Origin: Pseudomonas brassicacearum
GTDB taxonomy: Bacteria; Pseudomonadota; Gammaproteobacteria; Pseudomonadales; Pseudomonadaceae
Direction of reading: 5' to 3'
Length of the DNA stretch: 64,000 bases
Assembly (NCBI RefSeq): GCF_003732265.1
Contig: NZ_MOBK01000001.1
Span: 620,001-684,000, forward strand
The translations under genes and the position numbers were made by a program. Shown here in pieces: positions 57,400 through 64,000 of the stretch. Under the pieces are notes generated by a model, which saw only the letters and a program-made list of their open reading frames with translations, was not told the origin of the DNA and searched no databases. The first letter of the stretch is position 1. Each line of letters begins with the position of its first letter.

Positions 57400-57801
57400 A
57401 TGAAGAGTAAAGCCGTACTGAGCCAGGCCGAAGTCAGCCAGATCCTCGCCGCCGCCCGCACCGAAGCTCAGAACAATCAATGGGCCGTGACCATTGTGAT
57501 TGTCGATGACGGCGGCCATCCCCTGGCGCTCGAACGCCTCGACGGTTGCGCGGCGAGCAGCGCTTACATCGCCACTGAAAAAGCCCGTACTTCGGCCTTG
57601 GGCCGGCGGGAATCGAAGGGTTATGAAGAGATGGTCAACGGCGGACGCTTCGCTTTTTTATCGGCGCCGTTGCTGACGTCGCTCGAAGGTGGCGTGCCGA
57701 TTGTTTTTGACGGCCAGGTGATCGGTGCGGTCGGCGTGTCCGGGGTCAAGGCCGAGCAGGACGCACAAGTGGCCAAGGCCGGGGCGCAGTGCTTGAAGTA
57801 A
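57400..57801 (+). CDS. glcG: GlcG/HbpS-family protein
   Basis: 133 residues, one GlcG/HbpS domain (VTIVIVDDGGHPLALERLDG, ARTSALGRRES, GGVPIVFDGQVIGAVGVSG). Last gene of the glc operon as in E. coli; biochemical role unclear, relatives bind haem or small ligands. No signal peptide. A ribosome binding site GGAG precedes the ATG. Confidence 0.9.
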   Translation: MKSKAVLSQAEVSQILAAARTEAQNNQWAVTIVIVDDGGHPLALERLDGCAASSAYIATEKARTSALGRRESKGYEEMVNGGRFAFLSAPLLTSLEGGVPIVFDGQVIGAVGVSGVKAEQDAQVAKAGAQCLK

Positions 57802-57830
57802 CGGAATCCGGATCTACAAGTGATGAGTAA

Positions 57831-57961
57831 CCTGTGGCGAGGGGGCTTCTGTGGCGAGGGGGCTTGCCCCCGTTGGGCTGCGAAGCGGCCCCAAAAAATG
57901 GAACAGCTGCGCTGTCCAACGGGGGCAAGCCCCCTCGCCACAAAAGCTCCCTCGCCACAGG
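57831..57961. repeat. Compound REP element after glcG
   Basis: GTGGCGAGGGGGCTT appears twice in tandem, first as a truncated copy cut after GGCTT, then as a full copy running into GCCCCCGTTGGGCTGCGAAGC. About 40 bp on, the inverted partner (GGGGGCAAGCCCCCTCGCCAC) is followed by another short inverted copy (GCTCCCTCGCCACAGG). Nested REP arrangement. Confidence 0.85.
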
Positions 57962-57983
57962 TTCGTCGTCATTTCGCAAGTGC

Positions 57984-58319
57984 TTACTTGCGCGCCAACT
58001 TGTACCGAATGCACTCTTCATAAAAACTCTGCCGCACCGCAGCTGGTTTGAATCGCGACGGGCTGTCGTACGTCTGCTCGGTAATGCCCATGGCCATCAT
58101 GTGCATCCACGGCTTGTTGAATTTGTAGGTCTGTACCTTCTTGCGAGCGGCATACAACGACACCCCGGACAACTTCAGTTCCTGGGCCCTGGCCGCCGTC
58201 CCTGCGCCCCAGTCGCACATATACCGGTCATTGGCCACCAACTCTCTGGCCTGGGCCGTGCCTGCCATGCTCGCCAGGGCGAACGAGATCATCGTGATCG
58301 CTACATTGCGCAATTGCAT
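57984..58319 (-). CDS. Small exported protein of unknown function
   Basis: 111 residues from ATG 58319 with AGGCGGA upstream. Signal peptide (RNVAITMISFALASMAGTAQA), mature part of ~88 residues with two cysteines (RYMCDWGAG and YEECIRYKL) that probably pair, and an aromatic stretch FNKPWMHMMAMGITEQ. I recognise it only as a conserved-looking pseudomonad protein. The upstream extension is discarded as non-coding. Confidence 0.72.
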   Translation of the reverse strand: MQLRNVAITMISFALASMAGTAQARELVANDRYMCDWGAGTAARAQELKLSGVSLYAARKKVQTYKFNKPWMHMMAMGITEQTYDSPSRFKPAAVRQSFYEECIRYKLARK

Positions 58320-58417
58320 TCCGCCTAACCACCTGAAAATAAAGTGATTTTGGCGACTGTTTTGCACCAGCGGGGCCAGCAAATTGCCTTATTCGCGGGA
58401 AATAAGTGAGATCGAAA

Positions 58418-59959
58418 TCAGCGCAGCGCCGCCTTCAACTCATTGACCCGCTCGTTCCAGGTGAAGTGATAGACGTTGGTTGGCGGCAACGGATGACATT
58501 TACCGTTATCCGCGTCGGCCCCGACAATTGACCACTGCGCACGCGAGGTTTCGCCCAACTCACGGGCAGTCTGGGGATTGAAACACTTCTCCAGTTCCTC
58601 GTCGGGGACCAGCGCGTAAGCCTTGGGATGGTCGCGCAGCCATTGTGCCGCTTGCTCGATCGAAGAACCGGCCATGCCGAAATGCACAATCGGCTGTCGG
58701 GCGTACAACCAATGGCCCTCACGCCAGTCGACCAGCACCAGTTCCGCGCCGCCGGTCATGGTCGCGGCCTGCGCCATGATCGCGTTATGCGGGTTGGCCC
58801 CGTCCCTGACCGGCTCGATGAAACCCCGGGCGAACCACAGCGCAAACCAGATCACGGCTACCACCTGGAACACCTGACGACCGCGCGGGCGCTGGCTGAA
58901 CCAGCGCTTGAGCAGCCAGGGAATCAATGGTGCCGCCACCAACACCAACCCTGGCAGCGCCGGGTAGATGTACAACTTGCGCTTGCCGCTGCTGATGCAG
59001 AAAAACAGCACCACCAGCAGGACCCAACCCAGCAATACCAACACCCGGCCGTCATGCTTTTGCAACTGCCGGCGCCACGCGGGCACCAGCCACGGCAACG
59101 CCAATACCAGCGGCAACCAGTACTGCGGGATCACGTAAACGAAGAAATACCAGAACGGTTCGCGATGGTCCCAGGCCGCGGCATATCGCCCTGCGGTCTG
59201 ACGCAGCAGAATTTCCTTGGCATAGGCGATTTCATCGGCGCCGCCAGTGAGCACGATGGACAACGCCAGGGGCAGCAACCAGATCGCCGTGGCGCCCAAC
59301 ATCACCGCCAGACCCAACCACCACTTGCGCGCTTCGCCGGGCATCGCCACCACGCCGGGCCAGTCTTTGCGCACCGCATAGGCATACGGAATCAACATCA
59401 GCGCCGGGACAAACCCGACCCCTTTGGTGATCACGCCCACGCCCATGGCGGCGCAGCCGATGTAAAACCAGCGCCAGGCCGGGCCGAGCAACAGGTGACG
59501 CGCGAGCCCGTAAAGGCCGACCGAGGTAAACAGCACCAAAAAGCTGTCGATCTGGCCGGTCTGCAAGATGCTGTAGGTTTGATAGGTGGCCAGGTACAAC
59601 AGGGCCGCGATCCGGCCGATGCGCTGGCTCCACAGGCGTCGGCCCAGGTCGTAGACCACCGCAGTGACTGTCATGCCCGACAGCAAGCCCGGAATATAAA
59701 GGGCAATCGCAGGCTTCCCGGTCAGCCAGCTGAAAAACGCCACGGTCCACATGAAAATCGGCGGCTTGTCGCCGTAGATCTCTGCCGCCCGATGCGGAAT
59801 GAGCCACGCGCTGTTGTGCAGCATCTCCAGGGCAACGCCGAGGAATCGTTCCTCGTCGACATTCTGCGGCTGACGCAGCCCCAACCCTGCGCCGAGCAGC
59901 AGCAGGGCCAGCAACATCAGGCCCAGGCACTCAACACTGGGCGATAGCGTTCTACGCAT
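58418..59959 (-). CDS. ArnT-like lipid-linked sugar transferase (GT83/PMT family)
   Basis: 513 residues, about 11 TM helices and a soluble C-terminal domain. The first loop has the GT-C acidic motif NVDEERF and GDKPPIFMW, as in ArnT, which moves a sugar from undecaprenyl phosphate to lipid A in the periplasm. Short against ArnT (~550). The usual arnBCAD genes are absent; neighbours instead encode a uronic-acid epimerase, a GT2 and a LAB_N protein. So the sugar donor is probably not aminoarabinose. Confidence 0.87.
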   Translation of the reverse strand: MRRTLSPSVECLGLMLLALLLLGAGLGLRQPQNVDEERFLGVALEMLHNSAWLIPHRAAEIYGDKPPIFMWTVAFFSWLTGKPAIALYIPGLLSGMTVTAVVYDLGRRLWSQRIGRIAALLYLATYQTYSILQTGQIDSFLVLFTSVGLYGLARHLLLGPAWRWFYIGCAAMGVGVITKGVGFVPALMLIPYAYAVRKDWPGVVAMPGEARKWWLGLAVMLGATAIWLLPLALSIVLTGGADEIAYAKEILLRQTAGRYAAAWDHREPFWYFFVYVIPQYWLPLVLALPWLVPAWRRQLQKHDGRVLVLLGWVLLVVLFFCISSGKRKLYIYPALPGLVLVAAPLIPWLLKRWFSQRPRGRQVFQVVAVIWFALWFARGFIEPVRDGANPHNAIMAQAATMTGGAELVLVDWREGHWLYARQPIVHFGMAGSSIEQAAQWLRDHPKAYALVPDEELEKCFNPQTARELGETSRAQWSIVGADADNGKCHPLPPTNVYHFTWNERVNELKAALR

Positions 59960-59962
59960 GAC

Positions 59963-60241
59963 TCATTCCTTAGCGGGCGTGCTTTTGGCAATCAGTTGCA
60001 AATTGCGCAGGTAAACAATCGAGCCAAATGCCTGACCGGCGATGAACACCGGATCCTGGCGGTAAATGGCGTACGCGAGCAGTAGCGTGCTGCCGACGAT
60101 GCTCAAGTACCAGAAACTCGTCGGGATCACGCTGCGCTTCTGGTATTCGCTGTACAACCATTGCAGGACAAAACGGCCAGTGAACGCGATCTGGCCGATG
60201 AAGCCGACCGCCAGCCACAGGGCTTCGCGGGAGAGGTTCAT
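59963..60241 (-). CDS. LAB_N (lipid A biosynthesis N-terminal domain) membrane protein
   Basis: 92 residues from ATG 60241, which overlaps the GT2 stop as ATGA. Three TM helices with the LAB_N pattern (GFIGQIAFTGRFVLQWLYSEYQKRSVIP and SFWYLSIVGSTLLLAYAIYRQDPVFI in pieces). Stand-alone LAB_N proteins accompany GT2/GT83 lipid-sugar systems and may help move or orient the lipid-linked sugar. The gene overlaps both neighbours' reading, a tight operon. Confidence 0.87.
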   Translation of the reverse strand: MNLSREALWLAVGFIGQIAFTGRFVLQWLYSEYQKRSVIPTSFWYLSIVGSTLLLAYAIYRQDPVFIAGQAFGSIVYLRNLQLIAKSTPAKE

Positions 60242-60978
60242 CCTTCGATCTCCTGCGCCTTGGTGTTCAGGCGCGTGCGTTTGATCAGCCACCAGACCCC
60301 GACCAGATCAAGAATGCCCACCAGCGCCCGGTCAAGGTTGCCGTACTTGGAGACCCCGGCGGTACGCGGGCGATGGTTGACCGGGTGGACGATCATGCGG
60401 CCGTTGTGACGCTGGATCAGCGCCGGCAGGAACCGGTGCATGTGGTCGAAGTACGGCAGGCGCAGAAACGCCGCCCGCTCGATCAGCTTCAGCCCGCAAC
60501 CGGTGTCCGGCGTGGCATCGTTGAGCATGCGCCGACGTAGTCCGTTGGCGAAGCGCGAGGCCCAGCGTTTACTGGCGGTGTCGCGGCGGTTGACGCGGTG
60601 ACCGGCCACCAGTTGAACGTCGACCGGACCGTGGCCGCCGCGCACCAGTTGCAACATGCCGGGGATGTCCGCCGGGTCGTTCTGGCCGTCACCGTCGAGC
60701 GTCGCCAGCCACTGCCCGCGCGCGGCGAGTGCGGCATGGTAAAGCGAGGTGCTTTGGCCCAGTGAACGCTCATGGCACAGAATGCGCAGCGTGCTCAAAC
60801 CGCTGTTTTTGATCTGTTGCAGTTCATGCAGGGTGGCATCGGTGCTGCCATCGTCGACGACGATGATTTCGTACGCTTCATCCGCCAACGCCGTGCGGAT
60901 TTCCTCAATCAAGGGCTTGAGGTTGTTGGTTTCGTTTTTCGCCGGAATCAGTACCGATACGAAGATGTCTTGGCTCAT
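60238..60978 (-). CDS. GT2 glycosyltransferase making a polyprenyl-phosphate sugar
   Basis: 246 residues. GT-A fold with VSVLIPAKNET, EIIVVDDGSTDAT and DGDGQND (metal-binding DXD), then R-x-x-R-W-x-type end (KRWASRFANGL). Resembles dolichol/undecaprenyl-phosphate mannose and ArnC/RgtE-type transferases. It lacks the C-terminal TM pair of ArnC, which the LAB_N protein may replace. Confidence 0.87.
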   Translation of the reverse strand: MSQDIFVSVLIPAKNETNNLKPLIEEIRTALADEAYEIIVVDDGSTDATLHELQQIKNSGLSTLRILCHERSLGQSTSLYHAALAARGQWLATLDGDGQNDPADIPGMLQLVRGGHGPVDVQLVAGHRVNRRDTASKRWASRFANGLRRRMLNDATPDTGCGLKLIERAAFLRLPYFDHMHRFLPALIQRHNGRMIVHPVNHRPRTAGVSKYGNLDRALVGILDLVGVWWLIKRTRLNTKAQEIEG

Positions 60979-61021
60979 AGGGTTCTCCCCCCGCTAATGG
61001 TTGGTATCAAGGGTGAACGCT

Positions 61022-61999
61022 TCATCGCTGATAAAAGTGCCGATACCACTTCACAAACTCCGCCACACCGGTCTCGACTGCCACGCGCGGGCGGAAGTCG
61101 ACCCAATCGGCCAACGCCGACACATCGGCCCAGGTCTTGATCACATCGCCCGCTTGCAGCGGCAAATAGTTGCGCCGCGCCTTGATGCCCAGCACGTTTT
61201 CCAGACACTCGACGAACGCCAGCAACGGCATGGGTTCGCCCCGTCCGATGTTGAAAATCCGGTTGGCGCCTTCGCCGGCATTGTCCGCTATCGGCGGTTT
61301 GGGCCGCAGGCGAACGATGCTTTCGACGATGTCATCGATGTAGGTGAAATCCCGCGCCATCTCGCCGTGGTTATAGATGTCGATCGGTTCGTCGTTGAGC
61401 ATCGCTCGGGTGAACTTGAACAGCGCCATGTCCGGCCGCCCCCAGGGCCCGTAGACCGTGAAAAACCGCAGGCCACTGGCGCGAATTCCGTAGAGATGGC
61501 AATAGCTGTGCGCGAGCAGTTCATTGGCGCGCTTGCTGGCGGCATACAGCGAAACCGGATGCTCGACGGCGTCTTCGACACTGAACGGCATTTTGCTGTT
61601 GGTGCCATACACCGAGCTGCTCGACGCGTAGATCAAATGCTCGGGGCGATGGTGCCGGCAGGCTTCCAGCACATTCACAAAGCCCACCAGGTTCGATTGC
61701 GCGTAGACGTCGGGGTTGTCCAGCGAATAGCGAACGCCGGCCTGAGCGGCCAGGTGCACGACCTCGGTGAATCGATGCTCCTGGAACAGCCCCATCAGGG
61801 CCGTTTTATCGACAATATCCAGTCGCTGAAAACGAAAACCCGGCAACGACTCCAAATCATTGAGCCGCGCCTGTTTGAGCTCTACGCTGTAGTAGTCGTT
61901 GAGGTTATCGATACCGACGACATCAAGACCTTGCTGGCACAGCCGTTTAACCGTGTGATAACCAATAAAACCGGCAGCGCCGGTAACCAGAACAGTCAT
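61022..61999 (-). CDS. UDP-glucuronate 4-epimerase-like NAD-dependent epimerase
   Basis: 325 residues. Extended SDR: TGAAGFIGYHTVKRL (6-20), Ser in IYASSSSVYG, catalytic Tyr/Lys YAASK (152-156 region), and the characteristic R-F-F-T-V-Y-G-P-W-G-R-P-D-M-A-L of UDP-glucuronate 4-epimerases. It would make UDP-galacturonate from UDP-glucuronate. First gene of the four-gene cassette, 43 bp before the GT2. Confidence 0.88.
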   Translation of the reverse strand: MTVLVTGAAGFIGYHTVKRLCQQGLDVVGIDNLNDYYSVELKQARLNDLESLPGFRFQRLDIVDKTALMGLFQEHRFTEVVHLAAQAGVRYSLDNPDVYAQSNLVGFVNVLEACRHHRPEHLIYASSSSVYGTNSKMPFSVEDAVEHPVSLYAASKRANELLAHSYCHLYGIRASGLRFFTVYGPWGRPDMALFKFTRAMLNDEPIDIYNHGEMARDFTYIDDIVESIVRLRPKPPIADNAGEGANRIFNIGRGEPMPLLAFVECLENVLGIKARRNYLPLQAGDVIKTWADVSALADWVDFRPRVAVETGVAEFVKWYRHFYQR

Positions 62000-62159
62000 A
62001 GCACCTCATTATTATTCGAAGCCCGATGCAACTTCATGTCCGGCACCATTGATAAGTCCTTGAGGCCCGTGACATCGTTGACACGCCGCCCCGTTACCCT
62101 GCCTGTGCAATGGTGAAATCTTGTTACATATTTATTTAATTTGTGTGAAGGCGACAAGC

Positions 62160-63566
62160 GTGCGCAATTGCGTTTTAGCGGGACTGATAAGCCTTGTCAG
62201 TTGCGGCATGGCCAGTGCCGAACCAAGGCCTGCGAACATGGTGTATTTGCGCACCATCGACCCGAGCATCGAACAGGACATGCGCTACGCCAGCGCCCAC
62301 AACTTCACCGGGCACCGGCTCGATGGTTACGACACGGCCGAATGCCTGTTGTCCGTGGACACCGCCAAGGCCCTCGCCCGGGTCCAGGCGACACTGCGCA
62401 CCCAAGGCTACGGTTTGAAGGTGTTCGACTGTTATCGACCCAGCCGCGCTGTCGCCGACATGGGGCGCTTCGCGACAGAACCCGGTGACCCGCACAAGGC
62501 CGAGTTCTATCCGCGCGTGGACAAACAGGACTTCTGGCGCCTGGGCTATGTGGCGCGGGTGTCGGGACACTCCAAGGGCTCAACCGTGGACCTGACGCTG
62601 ATCGGCCCCGATGCGCTGCCGGCCGACATCTGGACACCGACGGCGACGCAAGTCGATTGCACCGCGCCCTATGACCAGCGCTGGCACGATGGCGCACTGG
62701 ATATGGGCACCGGTTTCGATTGTTTCGACGAGCGCGCGCATACCGCCAACCCGACAATCAACGCCACCGCCAAGGACAATCGCCAACGCCTGAGCAGTGC
62801 CATGGAGAAAGAAGGGTTTGCCGGGTATTCGAAGGAATGGTGGCATTTCACGTTCAGTGGCGAGGGTGCGCCGAAGGACGTGATGGACTTCCAGATTTCA
62901 CCGATGAGCGCCAGCGACACTGTCGGCAGCAGTGGTCAGTTGATTGTGGTGACCAGCAAAAACTGGGATGACATTCAGGGCACCGCACAGCGCTATGAAC
63001 GTGACGGTAAAACCTTTCGAAAAAACGGCGATGCCTTTCCCGTCGTGGTCGGCAAAAACGGCATGGGCTGGGGCAAAGGCGTGAGCAGCCTGGGTGATGT
63101 TGAAGGCCCGATCAAACGCGAAGGCGATGGAAAAGCACCCGCGGGGGTCTTCAAACTGGGCACGGCCTTTGGTTTCGACACCACGGCCGACACCCACCTG
63201 CCGTACCTCGCGCTGACACCGACCACTGAATGCGTGGATGACAGCCAATCCAGTCAGTACAACAAACTGGTCGACGGCGCGGCGATGGCTACAGACTGGA
63301 GCAGCTCGGAACACATGCGCAACGAAGAGGGTTATCGCCAAGGCATTTTCATCGAGCACAACACCCCGGCCACAGCGGCCTCGGGCTCGTGCATTTTCTT
63401 CCACATCTGGCGCGCCCCCGCTTCGCCGACAGCGGGCTGTACGGCCATGGATCAGGGGGATATTGCTGCGCTGCTCAAATGGCTCGACCCTCGCGAATCG
63501 CCATTGCTGGTGCAGATGCCGGAGGCGCAATACGAACAGTTTCGTGAGGAGTGGGCGTTGCCGTGA
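62160..63566 (+). CDS. Fused VanX-type D-Ala-D-Ala dipeptidase and YkuD L,D-transpeptidase
   Basis: 468 residues from GTG 62160 (AAGG 8 bp upstream), giving a clean signal sequence with a lipobox-like LVSC. Residues ~25-245: VanX/DdpX zinc dipeptidase with His137 and Asp144 (SGHSKGSTVDL) and Glu226/His229 (EWWHF). Residues ~255-468: YkuD L,D-transpeptidase-like domain with H415 (FFHIW) and catalytic Cys427 in PTAGCTAM. One part could hydrolyse D-Ala-D-Ala while the other cross-links or anchors peptides on peptidoglycan. Divergent from the epimerase. Both active sites look intact. Confidence 0.88.
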   Translation: MRNCVLAGLISLVSCGMASAEPRPANMVYLRTIDPSIEQDMRYASAHNFTGHRLDGYDTAECLLSVDTAKALARVQATLRTQGYGLKVFDCYRPSRAVADMGRFATEPGDPHKAEFYPRVDKQDFWRLGYVARVSGHSKGSTVDLTLIGPDALPADIWTPTATQVDCTAPYDQRWHDGALDMGTGFDCFDERAHTANPTINATAKDNRQRLSSAMEKEGFAGYSKEWWHFTFSGEGAPKDVMDFQISPMSASDTVGSSGQLIVVTSKNWDDIQGTAQRYERDGKTFRKNGDAFPVVVGKNGMGWGKGVSSLGDVEGPIKREGDGKAPAGVFKLGTAFGFDTTADTHLPYLALTPTTECVDDSQSSQYNKLVDGAAMATDWSSSEHMRNEEGYRQGIFIEHNTPATAASGSCIFFHIWRAPASPTAGCTAMDQGDIAALLKWLDPRESPLLVQMPEAQYEQFREEWALP

Positions 63567-63585
63567 TGTTGGTGGGGGTTGCGGC

Positions 63586-64000
63586 TCATTTGATTAAGCG
63601 GGTGTCCAGGCCAAAACGCTCCTGGGAGACAAGCTTGAACTTGTCGTCAGCCAGGTCACAACTCACCAGTAAATTCCAAGAGTGACCCGTTACCGCAGAA
63701 GGGATGAGCACGAAAGGATGGCGGGCCAGTAACAAATCGGCAAACTGCTGCTGATTGGGCGAGGGTTGCGACGGGATGAGCCAGTTCGGGTTAGGCACAT
63801 CTTCGGGCTGAACAACCTTGATGATGTCGGGATCTATCACTTCGAAACAAGTCAGCACGTGCGGAACCCTGTCGAGGCTATCGAAGCCAACGTGGGCCGC
63901 AACTTCCAGGATCGCGGTGGACGGGTCGGCCGATGCATAAATCACCCGGCGACCGGGAGGGTTCCATCGGCCACCGGATCGTTGTGCGCCAACGCCACTG
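63586..64000 (-). CDS. RES-domain toxin (5' end cut by window edge)
   Basis: At least 138 residues continue to the right edge. The RES hallmark is complete: GGRWNPPGRRVIYASADPS, ILEVAAHVG, with Arg, Tyr and Glu at the active-site positions; C-terminal half HSWNLLVSCDLADDKF. RES toxins of RES-Xre modules degrade NAD+. The cognate Xre/DUF2384 antitoxin should lie just outside the window, upstream of this gene. Convergent with the VanX-YkuD gene. Confidence 0.88.
   Translation of the reverse strand, partial: SGVGAQRSGGRWNPPGRRVIYASADPSTAILEVAAHVGFDSLDRVPHVLTCFEVIDPDIIKVVQPEDVPNPNWLIPSQPSPNQQQFADLLLARHPFVLIPSAVTGHSWNLLVSCDLADDKFKLVSQERFGLDTRLIK

Noticed and set aside
53594..57801. Expected divergent glcC regulator next to glcD
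   Set aside because: No GntR/FadR frame in 53213-53593; the fusion gene borders the region instead.
58628..59947. Plus-strand frame of 439 codons opposite the ArnT-like gene
   Set aside because: Gln/His/Arg-rich shadow without domain features; the minus strand is a clear membrane protein.
61001..62116. Plus-strand frame of 371 codons opposite the epimerase
   Set aside because: No start context or motif; epimerase motifs are on the minus strand.

Overview
The window looks like chromosomal DNA of a fluorescent pseudomonad (Pseudomonas fluorescens group). Reasons: GC-rich coding, five Pseudomonas-type REP palindromes, a galactose dehydrogenase matching the P. fluorescens enzyme as I remember it, an Aer-type aerotaxis receptor and a glcDEFG glycolate oxidase operon. 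There are no rRNA or tRNA genes, no complete IS element and no CRISPR array.

Layout. 1-3760: three near-identical secreted proteins made of 13-residue tandem repeats, each with the same ~105-bp leader and the same terminator, interleaved with an SGNH hydrolase, an NTF2-like protein and a periplasmic chorismate mutase. 3778-7425: rcnRA nickel/cobalt efflux, galactose dehydrogenase and an AraC regulator. 7475-12117: an autotransporter carrying a tyrosine-phosphatase passenger and a CHASE4-PAS-GGDEF-EAL protein. 12383-16114: small exported proteins, a GyrI-like protein and a GFA enzyme. 16269-22757: a signalling trio (hybrid kinase, HD-GYP response regulator, membrane diguanylate cyclase). 22889-24272: a ToxR/ToxS-like membrane regulator pair. 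24290-32822: nuclease, cardiolipin-synthase-like lipoprotein, cupins, Aer, lytic transglycosylase, SDR and methyltransferase.

32880-40153 is the most accessory-looking part. A 1851-residue protein combines two alpha/beta-hydrolase domains with a CHAT protease domain and a helical C-terminus. Across an AT-rich divergent promoter lies a lysozyme-family gene whose reading frame breaks at a G5 run and continues as a decayed FRG domain (two frameshifts and one nonsense codon). I take this as the best candidate for an undescribed conflict or defence locus.

40306-53212: cytochrome c, a sarcosine-oxidase-like pseudogene ending at a REP, an amidase, RidA, a beta-carbonic anhydrase, LysR, then a TetR gene diverging from an aspartoacylase-like deacylase. 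Facing TetR is a five-gene operon for polar amino-acid-type uptake whose first gene fuses a PLP aminotransferase to the ABC ATPase. Together these suggest import, deacylation and transamination of an unknown (perhaps N-acylated) amino compound.

53594-57801: glcDEFG. 58418-61999: a four-gene set (UDP-glucuronate 4-epimerase-like, GT2, LAB_N protein, ArnT-like GT83) that could add a uronic acid to lipid A or LPS core. 62160-63566: a fused VanX dipeptidase and YkuD L,D-transpeptidase. 63586-64000: a RES-domain toxin running off the edge.

Start sites were chosen by ribosome binding site and signal peptide, so several differ from the longest possible ORF.
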